Source: an uncultured Ruminococcus sp. (lineage in GTDB: Bacteria > Bacillota > Clostridia > Oscillospirales > Ruminococcaceae). Taken from it: a stretch of 64,000 nt of DNA. Every line of letters begins with the position of its first letter. Position 1 is the stretch's first letter. Positions 54,218 to 63,313 of this stretch are shown here, one piece after another. Under the pieces are notes generated by a model that made no database searches, was not told where the DNA came from, and saw nothing but the letters and a program-made list of their open reading frames with translations. The stretch covers positions 1 to 64,000 of the forward strand of contig CANQVK010000004.1 in assembly GCA_947627275.1 (NCBI GenBank), given 5' to 3'. Made by a program: the position numbers and the translations under genes.

Positions 54218-57200
54218 TTGGAATTTAATACTTTTGAATCGATAAAAATAGGTCTTGCGTCTCCCGAACAGATCAGAAGCTGGTCTTACGGCGTCGTTGA
54301 AAGACCCGAAACCATAAACTACAGAACACAGAAGCCCGAAAGAGACGGACTTTTCTGTGAAAGAATATTCGGACCTACCAAGGACTGGGAGTGCCACTGC
54401 GGTAAATTCAAGAAGATTCGCTTCAAGGGCAAGGTATGCGACCGCTGCGGTGTCGAGGTAACGCGTGCGAGAGTTCGCCGCGAGAGAATGGGACATATCG
54501 AGCTTGCCGCTCCCGTTTCGCATATATGGTACTTTAAAGGCACACCCTCCCGTATAGGTCAGGTTCTTGAAGTGTCTCAGAAAAGACTTGAAGAAGTCCT
54601 TTACTTTACAAAATATATCGTTACCGACCCCGGAAATACCGAGCTTGTGAAGAAACAGCTCCTTTCAGAGAAAGAGTACTTCTCGTATATTGAAAAATAC
54701 GGCGACGATTTCAAGGCGGAAATGGGTGCGGAGGCTATAAAAAAGCTCCTCAACGAGTACGATCCGGCACGCTATGACGCTCAGAAGTACCGCCTTATCG
54801 AGATGGGCAAAATTTCTCTGGACGGTGGAAAGGTAACATGCTTCAATAACCCCATGGAATGTCAGTGCGACGAGTGCCGTAAATTTGCGGAGCTTACAGA
54901 CGTTGAGTGGAAGAACAATATCGAGCTTTGTTCCGACGATCTGAAAAATGAGCTTGCGGGTCTCCCCTCGGGACAGAAAAGAGTCAAGCTCATAAAGAGA
55001 TTGCAGATTATCGAGTCGTTCCGCCTTTCGGGAAACAAGCCCGAATGGATGATACTTGACGTTATCCCTGTAATTCCTCCGGATATTCGTCCTATGATAA
55101 TGCTGGACGGCGGACGCTATGCGACTTCCGACCTTAACGATCTCTACAGACGTGTTATCAACAGAAATAACCGCCTCAAGAGAATGCTGGAGCTTGACGC
55201 TCCTGATATTATCGTAAGAAACGAAAAGCGTATGCTTCAGGAGGCTGTTGACGCTCTTATCGACAACGGCAGACACGGCAGACCAGTTACAGGTCCGAAC
55301 AACCGTGCTTTGAAGTCGCTTTCCGACATGCTTAAGGGTAAGCAGGGACGTTTCCGTCAGAACCTTCTCGGTAAGCGTGTAGACTACTCGGGACGTTCCG
55401 TTATCGTTGTAGGCCCTGAGCTTAAAATGTATCAGTGCGGTCTGCCTAAGGAAATGGCTCTGGAGCTTTTCAAGCCGTTTGTTCTGAAAAGACTGGTCGA
55501 TAAAAAGGCTATTGCTAATATCAAGTCCGCAAGAAAACTCATCGACCGTGCCGACAACAAGGTCTGGGACGCTCTTGAGGACGTTATCAAGGATCACCCC
55601 GTAATGCTCAACCGTGCGCCTACGCTTCACCGTCTTGGTATTCAGGCGTTTGAGCCTATTCTTGTTGAAGGCCGTGCGATCAAGCTTCATCCTCTCGTAT
55701 GTTCGGCTTTCAATGCCGACTTTGACGGCGACCAGATGGCTGTACATCTTCCTCTTTCGGCAGAAGCTCAGGCTGAGGCTCGTTTCCTCATGCTTGCGGC
55801 AAATAACCTGCTTAAGCCCTCGGACGGAAAGCCTGTTGCAGTGCCTTCTCAGGATATGGTACTCGGTTCTTACTATCTGACGATGGCTAAGCCCGGCGAA
55901 CCCGGCGAAGGCAAGGTGTTCCGTGATGTGAATGAAGCGCTTATGGCTTATTACGAGCATGACGTTACGCTTCATGCCAATATCAAGGTAAAGATAACCA
56001 AGGATGTGGGCGGCAAGAAAGTCTCGAAAATAATTGACGCTACAGTCGGCAGACTTATTTTCAACGAAAACATTCCTCAGAATCTGGGCTATGTTGACAG
56101 AACGAACTCTGATAAGCAGTTTGATCTGGAGGTTGCGTTCCTTGTAGGAAAGAAGCAGCTCTCCGATATTATCGAGAGATGTATCAAGATACACGGTACA
56201 ACGACTACGTCGGAGGTACTTGACCGTATCAAGGCTCTCGGATATAAATATTCGACCCGTGCGGCTCTTACCGTTGCCGTATGCGACGCTACGATACCTC
56301 CTCAGAAAAAGGAGATACTCGCCAAGGCGGACGAGGCTGTACAGGAGATCACGGACGAGTATAACTACGGTTATATTTCAGCTCAGGAGAAGTCCAAGAA
56401 GATCGTTACTCTCTGGACAGACACTACAGACGCCGTTACAAACGCCCTGAAAGCGAACTTCGACAGATACAATCCTATATGGATGATGGCTGATTCCGGC
56501 GCTCGTGGTTCTATTTCACAGATCCGTCAACTTGCAGGAATGCGTGGACTTATCGCAAATACTTCTGGTGCGGTCATCGAGATCCCTATTCGTGCTAATT
56601 ACCGTGAGGGTCTTAACATTTTGGAATACTTTATTGCCTCCCGTGGCGCAAGAAAGGGACTTGCCGATACGGCTCTGCGTACTGCCGACTCGGGTTACCT
56701 TACACGTCGTCTTGTTGACGTTTCTCAGGATGTCATCATTCGTGAGGAGGACTGCGGCACTACAGACGGCATTGAAGTATTCGAGATCAGAAACGGCAAC
56801 GAAGTTGTTGAACCCTTTGCGGAGAGACTTGTCGGACGTTTCCTTGCAGACGACCTCAGAGACGAGGCGGGCGAGCTTATCGTTTCAAGAAATAAGCTTA
56901 TCAGCGATGCGGACGCAAAGAAGATCATCGAGGCGGGCGTTGAACGTATCAAGATACGTTCTGTACTCAACTGTAAGGCAAGAACGGGCGTTTGTGCCAA
57001 GTGCTACGGAGCGAATCTTGCATTTAACAATATCGTATCCGTCGGCGAGGCTGTCGGCGTAATTGCAGCTCAGTCGATCGGCGAGCCGGGTACTCAGCTT
57101 ACAATGAGAACGTTCCATACGGGCGGCGTTGCTTCTGCCGATGCGGAGGACATCACACAGGGTCTTCCCCGTGTTGAGGAACTTTTCGAGAGCAGACGAC

Positions 57201-57958
57201 CCAAGGGAGCCGCCATTCTTTCCAAGATCTCGGGCAAGATCCATATCGAAGAAGTCAAGACTACGAGAAACATCATTGTTTCCAACGATGAAACGGGCGA
57301 GTCTGAGAACTATATGATACCCTATAACTTTAAGATACGCGTTCAGGAGGGTCAGGAAATACCCAAGGGTACTCGTCTTACAGAGGGTAATATCTATCCT
57401 GCCGATATACTCAATATCCTCGGCACAATGGAGGTTCAGAACTATATTATCAATGAGGTTCAGAAGGTTTACCGTTTGCAGGGTGTTGACATCAACGATA
57501 AGCACATCGAGGTCATAGTCCGTCAGATGCTCCGTAAGGTGAAGGTTGAAGAATCTGGTTCAAGCTATCTGCTGCCCGGTACTCTTGTGGACAGCAAGGA
57601 GATAGATATTATCAACGCCGAGCTTCAGGCGCGTATAGACGCTGGAGAGTACGATTTGCAGCTTGTGCAGTATACGCCTGTTCTTCAGGGTATTACGAAG
57701 GCTTCATCAAATTCAGACAGCTTCATGTCGGCGGCTTCCTTCCAAGAGACTACAAAGGCTCTTACGGACGCTGCTATCAGAGGCAAGAGCGACAAGCTCC
57801 TCGGACTTAAAGAAAACGTTATTATCGGTAAGCTTATTCCTGCCGGTACAGGTATGGAATGCTATAATCAGGTCAAGGTCGTTAAGACAGAAACAGCCTC
57901 CGAGCATAATATTGCTGCTCCTGCGGCAGCTGCAAGCGCTCCTATGGCGCAGATCTGA
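54218..57958 (+). CDS. rpoC: RNA polymerase beta' subunit
   Basis: The 1246-residue catalytic subunit starts with TTG at 54218 behind AGGAGG. The N-terminal zinc ribbon CHCGKF and CDRCGVEV, the catalytic [15 protein letters not shown] (three Asp bind Mg), the bridge and trigger helix segments ([35 protein letters not shown]) and the second zinc site [13 protein letters not shown] are all intact. The C-terminus ends in Ala-rich sequence. A terminator follows at 57975. Confidence 0.98.
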   Translation: MEFNTFESIKIGLASPEQIRSWSYGVVERPETINYRTQKPERDGLFCERIFGPTKDWECHCGKFKKIRFKGKVCDRCGVEVTRARVRRERMGHIELAAPVSHIWYFKGTPSRIGQVLEVSQKRLEEVLYFTKYIVTDPGNTELVKKQLLSEKEYFSYIEKYGDDFKAEMGAEAIKKLLNEYDPARYDAQKYRLIEMGKISLDGGKVTCFNNPMECQCDECRKFAELTDVEWKNNIELCSDDLKNELAGLPSGQKRVKLIKRLQIIESFRLSGNKPEWMILDVIPVIPPDIRPMIMLDGGRYATSDLNDLYRRVINRNNRLKRMLELDAPDIIVRNEKRMLQEAVDALIDNGRHGRPVTGPNNRALKSLSDMLKGKQGRFRQNLLGKRVDYSGRSVIVVGPELKMYQCGLPKEMALELFKPFVLKRLVDKKAIANIKSARKLIDRADNKVWDALEDVIKDHPVMLNRAPTLHRLGIQAFEPILVEGRAIKLHPLVCSAFNADFDGDQMAVHLPLSAEAQAEARFLMLAANNLLKPSDGKPVAVPSQDMVLGSYYLTMAKPGEPGEGKVFRDVNEALMAYYEHDVTLHANIKVKITKDVGGKKVSKIIDATVGRLIFNENIPQNLGYVDRTNSDKQFDLEVAFLVGKKQLSDIIERCIKIHGTTTTSEVLDRIKALGYKYSTRAALTVAVCDATIPPQKKEILAKADEAVQEITDEYNYGYISAQEKSKKIVTLWTDTTDAVTNALKANFDRYNPIWMMADSGARGSISQIRQLAGMRGLIANTSGAVIEIPIRANYREGLNILEYFIASRGARKGLADTALRTADSGYLTRRLVDVSQDVIIREEDCGTTDGIEVFEIRNGNEVVEPFAERLVGRFLADDLRDEAGELIVSRNKLISDADAKKIIEAGVERIKIRSVLNCKARTGVCAKCYGANLAFNNIVSVGEAVGVIAAQSIGEPGTQLTMRTFHTGGVASADAEDITQGLPRVEELFESRRPKGAAILSKISGKIHIEEVKTTRNIIVSNDETGESENYMIPYNFKIRVQEGQEIPKGTRLTEGNIYPADILNILGTMEVQNYIINEVQKVYRLQGVDINDKHIEVIVRQMLRKVKVEESGSSYLLPGTLVDSKEIDIINAELQARIDAGEYDLQLVQYTPVLQGITKASSNSDSFMSAASFQETTKALTDAAIRGKSDKLLGLKENVIIGKLIPAGTGMECYNQVKVVKTETASEHNIAAPAAAASAPMAQI

Positions 57959-57974
57959 ATATTTTAAACAGCAG

Positions 57975-58012
57975 ACGATGTCCCATTCCTCTTTGGGGGA
58001 CATCGTTTTCTG
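57975..58012 (+). terminator. Terminator of rpoBC
   Basis: ACGATGTCCC (57975-57984) pairs with GGGACATCGT (57997-58006), followed by TTTC; the base is extended by GCAG/CTGC. Confidence 0.8.
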
Positions 58013-58032
58013 CTAAGGAAATGGGGATTATT

Positions 58033-59196
58033 ATGAAAAAAATAATTGCGTCGATTTTAGCTTTATCAGTTATTACAGCGGTATTTTGTTCATGCGGTAA
58101 CGATGAGCCGAGTTCATCGGAGGAAATCATTTTGCCAACCTCGGAGGAAAGCTCCGCTGTTGAAGATGTTACTGAAGAAATTACAGAGGAATCTTCGGAA
58201 ATCATAGAGACTTCCGAAAGCAAAGCCGAAAACTCGTCAAACGCTTTGACAAATGACGACTATAAATCCGTCCTCACTGAGGGTTACAAAGCCTTTGAGA
58301 GCCGTGACGTCGATAGGATATTGCAGATTTCAGTTCCCGAAGGCACCTATAATTCAATGAAAAGCACTGGTTTTAACAAAGCGATCGTAGATGAATTCGA
58401 CAATATTTTTGATACTGAAACGAATATTGGAAATGTTGAAGTTCTGTCTGTTGAAACTGCCGAGCCTGAGGAACTCGAGTCCATAGAAAAGGCATATTCT
58501 TTCTTTGACAGTATTTTCGGCATTATGGCGGACACAGGTATAACCTATGCAATGCTTTCCGGCGAAGAAAGTATTCCCGAAGAAAAAATGCAGCTTATGA
58601 AGGAGCTCACAAGCAAATTTGAAGATATAAACGACCTTGAGAACATTGATATTACTGTTGAATTTGAAACATACGCCCATGTTACATACTCTATCAACGG
58701 TGAAGAAATCACGATGCCGGTGTTCAACACAGTAGGCGAAGAACTGAAAATTGACTCTATTATCGCTCCGTCCATGATAGGATATGTAAGCAAGTCAAAA
58801 CAGCAAGCCGCCAATGCAAACGCCAAAACTATTTATAATGCGGCAAATGCTGCTATTTTAGAATTAAGTGAAGAAGGGATCATATTTGAGGGTGTGAACA
58901 TTATAAGTTCCGACCACGAAAAAAACGTTCTCAACGGAATTTCCGAGGATACTCTTGAAAAATTATTTGATAAGATGGAGTGTTTCTATGACGAAGTTGA
59001 TGAAAAGGAATTTTTCCTCGTTTTAAATCAGGATTTATGCGAATTTACTGCCGTTAGCGAAAATGATAAAACTGCAACATATCCTATGGTTTCTATCTTT
59101 AATGGCGAGACGGTCGAACAGGTTGACAGTCTGCCCGAGTTTGACGAACTTTATGAAGATGTATTGAAGAATATTTCAAAGCTTGATGAGCGTTGA
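58033..59196 (+). CDS. Uncharacterised lipoprotein
   Basis: The protein of about 387 residues has a signal sequence ending in FCSC (lipidated cysteine near residue 22), then a Ser/Glu-rich linker of about 50 residues, and a folded exported domain. A late segment (QQAANANAKTIYNAANAAIL) resembles the N-terminal helix start of pilin-like ruminococcal proteins, though it lies mid-protein. The start is the ATG at 58033 with GGGGAT upstream. No family is recognised. Confidence 0.65.
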   Translation: MKKIIASILALSVITAVFCSCGNDEPSSSEEIILPTSEESSAVEDVTEEITEESSEIIETSESKAENSSNALTNDDYKSVLTEGYKAFESRDVDRILQISVPEGTYNSMKSTGFNKAIVDEFDNIFDTETNIGNVEVLSVETAEPEELESIEKAYSFFDSIFGIMADTGITYAMLSGEESIPEEKMQLMKELTSKFEDINDLENIDITVEFETYAHVTYSINGEEITMPVFNTVGEELKIDSIIAPSMIGYVSKSKQQAANANAKTIYNAANAAILELSEEGIIFEGVNIISSDHEKNVLNGISEDTLEKLFDKMECFYDEVDEKEFFLVLNQDLCEFTAVSENDKTATYPMVSIFNGETVEQVDSLPEFDELYEDVLKNISKLDER

Positions 59197-59245
59197 AAAT
59201 TTCCGGCATTTTATTTGCGTTTCAACAAAAAAACTAAAAAAATAC

Positions 59246-59274
59246 TGGACAAATAAAAAAAAATATGGTATAAT
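59246..59274 (+). promoter_or_regulatory. Promoter of the four-cysteine protein
   Basis: TGGACA (59246-59251), 17-base spacer, TATAAT (59269-59274). Confidence 0.7.
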
Positions 59275-59314
59275 ATAAATCATACGATTTCGAGTTTTAT
59301 TTGAGGTGTTTATA

Positions 59315-59725
59315 ATGGATCTTTTTTCTATATTCAAGGGCGGCAAATATTTTGACAAGCATATCGCTCCAAAATGCGACTATTGTCAGTTCGGCAGACG
59401 CGCTAAGGACGGCAACAAAGTTCTGTGCGAAAAAAGGGGACTTGTAAACTGCAACGATTCCTGCGGCAAGTTTATCTACTCTCCTCTTAAGCGTATCCCC
59501 GTAAAACAGTTGAATTTTGTTGGAAGTCTTGCGGACGAGGATATTTACATAGAATCAGCCGGCGACCGCGCTGAAAAAGAAGAACAGGAAAAGCCGGCTG
59601 AAAAAGCCGCTGCAAATAAAGAAGCTGCTCCCAAGGAGAATGAAGCTGCCGAGCCAAAAGCTGAGGAAACTCCCGATACTTCGAAAACTGCTTCGTCTGA
59701 TACTGCCGACGATTCAGCCGAATAA
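59315..59725 (+). CDS. Small cysteine-cluster protein with acidic tail
   Basis: The 136-residue protein has a probable zinc site formed by four cysteines in CDYCQFG, VLCEKRG and CNDSCGKF (residues about 21-50). From residue about 85 it is a low-complexity Ala/Glu/Lys/Pro tail. The family resembles small conserved clostridial proteins of unknown function. GAGGTG precedes the ATG at 59315. Confidence 0.65.
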   Translation: MDLFSIFKGGKYFDKHIAPKCDYCQFGRRAKDGNKVLCEKRGLVNCNDSCGKFIYSPLKRIPVKQLNFVGSLADEDIYIESAGDRAEKEEQEKPAEKAAANKEAAPKENEAAEPKAEETPDTSKTASSDTADDSAE

Positions 59726-59790
59726 TATCGTAACTTTGAATTTATATGATATGCGGTGGTTTTAGTCCGGAGACTGCTGTATATTATATA

Positions 59791-59956
59791 TTAAGGCAGC
59801 CTCTAAAAACCTCTTTTGGCAAAAATCAGCTATGCACGGCATATGCTGAGTCAAGTGCCCGCGGAGGGTGACGGCCAGCTTTCGGACACTTTCCTTGCCG
59901 CTGTCGAACTTATCTGATTTTTGCTTGATCAAATAGGTTTTTAGAGGTTGCCTTAA
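59791..59956. mobile_element. MITE-like hairpin element, copy 3
   Basis: This 166-bp copy starts TTAAGGCAGCCTCTAAAAAC and ends with TTTTTAGAGGTTGCCTTAA. Inner arms CAAAAATCAG and CTGATTTTTG match the other copies. The centre shares GGACACTTTCCTTGCCGCTG-like sequence with copy 2. It is flanked by TTAA on both sides. Confidence 0.75.
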
Positions 59957-60009
59957 AGTGTTCTGTTAGGTTCTGTTTTATTACTGACTGTACTGAAAAG
60001 GAGAAATTA

Positions 60010-60258
60010 ATGACTTCATTCAAAACCTTGGGTTTCGGTAAGACAATGGAAGATAAGCTCCACTCAGTCGATATTCATTCCGCTGAAGAATTAATCAATA
60101 TCGGCAGTAAACAAGCAGCATTCCGTCTTAAAGTCAAATATCCGAATACTTGCGTTGTTATTCTTTATTACCTTGAAGCCGCTATTCGCGGCGTTGATAT
60201 AAAACAATTGGATAATGCTTGTAAATCAGAATTAAAGGAATACTTTAAACAAATATAA
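60010..60258 (+). CDS. TfoX C-terminal domain protein
   Basis: The 82-residue protein is a stand-alone TfoX/Sxy C-terminal domain (LGFGKTMEDKLHSVDIHSAEELINIGSKQAAFRLK and LEAAIRGVDI), which has a helix-hairpin-helix-like fold. TfoX regulates competence in gamma-proteobacteria, but isolated domains in Firmicutes are of unknown role. AAAAGGAG precedes the ATG. It lies between the hairpin element and the tRNA-half array and may belong to the same accessory set. Confidence 0.8.
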   Translation: MTSFKTLGFGKTMEDKLHSVDIHSAEELINIGSKQAAFRLKVKYPNTCVVILYYLEAAIRGVDIKQLDNACKSELKEYFKQI

Positions 60259-60266
60259 AAAATCAT

Positions 60267-60304
60267 TCGCTTGTGTTGAAATTGGCAGACACATTGGAAT
60301 TTGC
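60267..60304 (+). repeat. tRNA-Leu 5'-half remnant A
   Basis: CGCTTGTGTTGAAATTGGCA and GACAC match the tRNA-Leu at 62144 with few changes through the D arm; the anticodon arm is altered (ATTGGAATTTGCG). It ends at GAGG, which is the ribosome site of the GrpB-like gene. Confidence 0.6.
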
Positions 60305-60316
60305 GAGGTCATAAGA

Positions 60317-60883
60317 GTGGGAAAAGAATTATTGCAGATGTCGTTAGATGAATTGTGGGATCTATTCCCAATAGCTCTTGTTGCCCATAATGATAAATGG
60401 AAATTGCTTTACGCCGAAATCGAAACAGAGCTAAAAAGCATTTTATCCGGCTGCCGGATCGAAAGGATCAGCCATATCGGAAGTACGGCTATATCGGGAA
60501 TATGGGCAAAGGATATTGTCGATGTGCTTATTGAGGTGTCAAAAGAATCCGACATTGAGGATACCGCAAGGACGATCGAAAATAACGGATTTATCCGAAT
60601 GTCTGCGGCAGCGGACAGAATATCTTTTAACCGTGGATATACGACAAAGGGATTTGCTGACAAGGTTTTTCATGTTCATGTTCGCTACGTTGGAGATAAT
60701 GATGAGTTGTATTTCAGAGATTACCTAAATGAACACGAAGAAATTGCTAAAGAATATGAGACTATGAAATTACAATTGTGGAAACAATTTGAATATGACA
60801 GGGACGCTTACACAAATTCCAAGACAGAGTTCGTTAAGAAATGGACTTCTGAAGCAAGGAAAGTTTATAATGGAAGGTACTGA
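60317..60883 (+). CDS. GrpB-family nucleotidyltransferase-like protein
   Basis: The 188-residue protein belongs to the GrpB/YqkA family, nucleotidyltransferase-fold proteins with the motif RISHIGSTAISGIWAKDIVDVLIEV near residues 49-74, whose active-site Gly-Ser and Asp residues are present. Function is unknown. The GTG start has GAGG 8 bases upstream, right at the end of half-tRNA A. It is a cassette-like gene. Confidence 0.88.
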   Translation: MGKELLQMSLDELWDLFPIALVAHNDKWKLLYAEIETELKSILSGCRIERISHIGSTAISGIWAKDIVDVLIEVSKESDIEDTARTIENNGFIRMSAAADRISFNRGYTTKGFADKVFHVHVRYVGDNDELYFRDYLNEHEEIAKEYETMKLQLWKQFEYDRDAYTNSKTEFVKKWTSEARKVYNGRY

Positions 60884-60934
60884 CCTTTCTTAAAATCTGC
60901 TGTGCAGATAAAATCCAGACAGAAAATTTAATAT

Positions 60935-60978
60935 GCGCCTGTGGTGAAATTGGCAGACACGCAAGATTTCGTTTGCGT
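60935..60978 (+). repeat. tRNA-Leu 5'-half remnant B
   Basis: From 60935 to 60969 it matches the tRNA-Leu at 62144 with one change (C to T in the D loop). It then departs from the tRNA but keeps a hairpin: ACGCAA (60959-60964) with TTGCGT (60973-60978), replacing the normal anticodon stem partner. Confidence 0.75.
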
Positions 60979-61000
60979 TACGATATTGGAGGTAAATATT

Positions 61001-61441
61001 ATGGATAATAACTTGATTAGTACTGGTAACTGTGGCGAATATTTTGTGGCTGCTGAGTTGGAACGTCGTGGGTTTACTGTCGCTGTACCAATGTCAAATG
61101 TAGAAAATTTCGATATTTTAGCTATAAATCGCTCAACACATAAACAAATTGCTGTGCAGGTAAAAACGACAAAAGACCAAAAAAAGGAGTGGGTACTTAA
61201 TAAAAAATGTGAAGAATTTTTTGGTGACAACATTTTTTATGTGTTTGTTGCACTACGAGGTTTAAATAATCCTGAATTTCATATTGTCCCAAGTCAAACT
61301 ATTGCAGAAACAGTTGCACTTGCCCATAAAACCTGGTTATCCACTCCAGGAAGAAATGGTGTTGCACATAAAGATAATCCTGTTAGAAAATTTGAGGATA
61401 CAGAAAATAAATACCTTGATAATTGGCAAATACTCTATTAA
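61001..61441 (+). CDS. PD-(D/E)XK nuclease-like protein
   Basis: The 146-residue protein has the restriction-endonuclease-like order GEYFVAAELERRGFTVAVP, then NFDILAIN (metal-binding Asp near residue 38), then IAVQVKTTK (QxK near residue 53). These residues match small PD-(D/E)XK enzymes of unknown role, some in mobile elements. GGAGG precedes the ATG. It may be a nuclease or a decayed relative; no methylase is adjacent. Confidence 0.72.
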   Translation: MDNNLISTGNCGEYFVAAELERRGFTVAVPMSNVENFDILAINRSTHKQIAVQVKTTKDQKKEWVLNKKCEEFFGDNIFYVFVALRGLNNPEFHIVPSQTIAETVALAHKTWLSTPGRNGVAHKDNPVRKFEDTENKYLDNWQILY

Positions 61442-61477
61442 TAAGTTGGCGTTCAAATCGACAGCAAAATTTAATAT

Positions 61478-61521
61478 GCGCCTGTGGTGAAATTGGCAGA
61501 CACGCAAGATTTAGGTTGCGT
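61478..61521 (+). repeat. tRNA-Leu 5'-half remnant C
   Basis: It matches the tRNA-Leu through the anticodon loop (GCAAGATTTAGGTT) with one change, then switches to GCGTTAC. ACGCAA (61502-61507) pairs with TTGCGT (61516-61521). Including the preceding AATTTAATAT, 45 bases are identical to remnant B. Confidence 0.8.
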
Positions 61522-61578
61522 TACTACAGTGAAAAGTACAATTGTAGCAAATCGGAATTTGTAGAGGAGATAGTAAAT

Positions 61579-62079
61579 ATGTTTTTGAGAAATTATAAAA
61601 AAGAAGATTCAGCAATAATCTATAAATGGCTCAGAACTGAAGAAGAATTATACAAATGGTCGGCTGACAGATTTAATAAATTTCCACTTTTTGAAGATGA
61701 CATTGACAATAGCTATACTCCACAGATTGAAACCGGAAGATTTATTCCACTTACAGCGATAGATGAGGAGGAAAATTTATTAGGTCATTTTATAATTCGA
61801 TATCCAAGAGAAGATGATGACTCTACTGTTCGATTTGGATTTGTTATATTGAATCCTGCTTTACGAGGCAAAGGCTACGGAAAGAGACTCTTGCATCTTG
61901 GAATAGAGTATGTTAAAGACAATTTAAGTGCGAAACGAATTGATTTAGGTGTATTTTCAAACAATGATAATGCAAGATTTTGTTACGAATCGGTTGGATT
62001 TAGAGAGTACAGTAGGCGAAAATGTGAGATGCCAATAGGTGTATGGGAATGTATTGATATGGAGTTATTTATAACATAA
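61579..62079 (+). CDS. GNAT-family N-acetyltransferase (RimJ/RimL-like)
   Basis: The 166-residue protein has the acetyl-CoA motif NPALRGKGYGKRLLHLGIEY near residues 95-114 and SNNDNARFCYESVGF near 138-152, typical of ribosomal-protein or small-molecule GNAT enzymes. AGAGGAGA precedes the ATG at 61579. It is the third cassette gene. Substrate unknown. Confidence 0.88.
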   Translation: MFLRNYKKEDSAIIYKWLRTEEELYKWSADRFNKFPLFEDDIDNSYTPQIETGRFIPLTAIDEEENLLGHFIIRYPREDDDSTVRFGFVILNPALRGKGYGKRLLHLGIEYVKDNLSAKRIDLGVFSNNDNARFCYESVGFREYSRRKCEMPIGVWECIDMELFIT

Positions 62080-62143
62080 AAGAACAAACGAATACGAGGA
62101 ATTTCACAGTTTATCGCATAAGTAAAAAAGGAAAATTAAATAT

Positions 62144-62228
62144 GCGCCTGTGGTGAAACTGGCAGACACGCAAGATTTAGGTTCTTGTGCCGAGAGGCAT
62201 GCAGGTTCGATTCCTGTCAGGCGCACCA
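62144..62228 (+). tRNA. tRNA-Leu (anticodon UAG)
   Basis: The 85-base gene has a 7-bp acceptor stem (GCGCCTG with CAGGCGC), a D arm, an anticodon stem CAAGA/TCTTG around TTTAGGT, a long variable arm (TGCC/GGCA) and a T arm (TTCGATT loop). The discriminator is A and the CCA end is encoded. It is the only complete copy in the array. Confidence 0.95.
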
Positions 62229-62280
62229 ACGGTAAAGTTACGAAATGTAATTCTGCCTTAAATTTTATAAAATTAATTAA

Positions 62281-62331
62281 AGGAGATCGTTGTTTGAATA
62301 AAAATAACCGACCTGAGATAGCAGCGTAAAC
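62281..62331 (+). CDS. Possible leader peptide MNKNNRPEIAA
   Basis: AAAGGAG (62279-62285) precedes a TTG at 62295, opening 11 codons that stop at 62330. A terminator-like hairpin follows. The first codons resemble the start of the downstream GNAT gene (MNKND). Very short, so the call rests on layout alone. Confidence 0.45.
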
Positions 62332-62332
62332 G

Positions 62333-62378
62333 GGAGGTTTGCGAATACTATCTCACACAAACCTCCCTTGTTGCGTCA
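62333..62378 (+). terminator. Attenuator-like hairpin before the GNAT gene
   Basis: GGGAGGTTTG pairs with CAAACCTCCC around about 16 bases (GCGAATACTATCTCACA), followed by TTGTTG. With the short peptide upstream it looks like an attenuator. Confidence 0.55.
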
Positions 62379-62400
62379 ACAACTTTCAGGAGGAAAAACA

Positions 62401-63054
62401 ATGAATAAAAATGACTACATTATCCGTTTGGAGACAGAGAAAGACTATCGTGCGGTTGAAAATCTTGCCCGTGAAGCGTTTTGGAATTTAAGCGTTCCCG
62501 GCTGCGATGAGCATTACTTTATCCATGTGATGCGAAAGCATAAGGACTTTATCCCCGAGCTTGCTCACGTCATTGAAAAAGACGGCAGAATTATCGGCTG
62601 TGTAATGTACACGAAAGCCAAACTTGCAGACGAAAACGGCAATATAAAGCCGATCGTCACTATGGGACCGCTTTGTATTCACCCTGATTTTCAGCGTATG
62701 GGATACGGTAAGGTTCTCCTTGAACACACCTTTGAAATTGTAAAGAAAATGGGATATGACGTTGTTATCAATTTTGGCAATCCCGACAATTACGTTGCTC
62801 GCGGCTACAAAAGCTGCAAAAAGTACAACGTCTGTTTCGAGGGCGATGTTTTCCCTGCCGCTTTGCTTGTGAAAGCCCTCAGCGACGACGCTCTCGACGG
62901 CAGAAAATGGTTCTATCACCCCAGTAACGCCGATGAACCGTGTGGAGATACTGAAGCTGTTGCGGAATTTGACAAACTCTTTCCACCCAAAGCAAAGGCA
63001 TGGCAGTCCAGTCAGGAAGAATTTTACATTCACTCCCATTCAGTTATCAGATAA
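62401..63054 (+). CDS. GNAT-family N-acetyltransferase
   Basis: The 217-residue protein has GPLCIHPDFQRMGYGKVLLEH near residues 87-107 (acetyl-CoA site) and VINFGNPDNYVARGYKSCKKY near 120-140, as in YhbS-like acetyltransferases. AGGAGG precedes the ATG at 62401. It follows the tRNA-Leu, outside the half-tRNA array, and carries its own attenuator-like leader, which could mean induction by a drug or metabolite. Confidence 0.88.
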   Translation: MNKNDYIIRLETEKDYRAVENLAREAFWNLSVPGCDEHYFIHVMRKHKDFIPELAHVIEKDGRIIGCVMYTKAKLADENGNIKPIVTMGPLCIHPDFQRMGYGKVLLEHTFEIVKKMGYDVVINFGNPDNYVARGYKSCKKYNVCFEGDVFPAALLVKALSDDALDGRKWFYHPSNADEPCGDTEAVAEFDKLFPPKAKAWQSSQEEFYIHSHSVIR

Positions 63055-63068
63055 TAACGGATAAAATT

Positions 63069-63099
63069 AAGCCGACAGTTTCTTGCTGTCGGCTTTTTA
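63069..63099 (+). terminator. Terminator of the GNAT gene
   Basis: AAGCCGACAG (63069-63078) pairs with CTGTCGGCTT, followed by TTTTAT. Confidence 0.85.
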
Positions 63100-63104
63100 T
63101 GATA

Positions 63105-63300
63105 TTATACGGTTTCCTTTTCAATACATACCGCCGAGCTATCCTCAAAATCCTCATTAAATTCAAATTTCACATCAAGGCTCTTATCCTCATTCTGGTG
63201 CACATAAATCTGTCTGACAAGCATATTTTCAAGTTTGTGTCGCTGATTTTACTTTCTGAAAGGATTTCTTCAAGCAACTCCGTTGTGCTTCAGATTATCA
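63105..63300 (-). pseudogene. C-terminal remnant of a serine recombinase
   Basis: On the minus strand the frame ending at 63105 reads LVRQIYVHQNEDKSLDVKFEF and FNEDFEDSS, the usual tail of large serine recombinases. Upstream, another frame continues with ELLEEILSESKISD, so there is at least one frameshift, and a stop lies further on. The rest of the gene is missing. The family call rests on resemblance to typical tails. Confidence 0.5.
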
Positions 63301-63313
63301 CGTTTCTGTCTGC

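Larger units (their letters stand above)
60267..62228 (+). mobile_element. tRNA-Leu-associated tandem cassette array
   Basis: Three single-gene units follow one another: half-tRNA A with GrpB-like, half-tRNA B with PD-(D/E)XK-like and half-tRNA C with GNAT, ending in a complete tRNA-Leu. All genes read in the tRNA direction and each gene starts within about 100 bases of a half-tRNA. The arrangement suggests serial insertion at one tRNA gene. No integrase is intact in the window; mobility is inference. Confidence 0.55.

Noticed and set aside
54665-56194. Very long minus-strand frame opposite rpoC
   Set aside because: It is a by-product of codon bias in rpoC; the opposite strand holds the certain gene.
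60941-61000. N-terminal extension MVKLADTQDF of the PD-(D/E)XK-like protein
   Set aside because: It is translation through the tRNA-Leu half; the real start at 61001 has GGAGG.
60267-61521. Three additional functional tRNA-Leu genes
   Set aside because: Each copy ends in the anticodon arm and lacks the variable and T arms and the 3' acceptor strand.
60267-62228. CRISPR array
   Set aside because: The repeats are tRNA halves hundreds of bases apart with genes between them, not short regularly spaced repeats.
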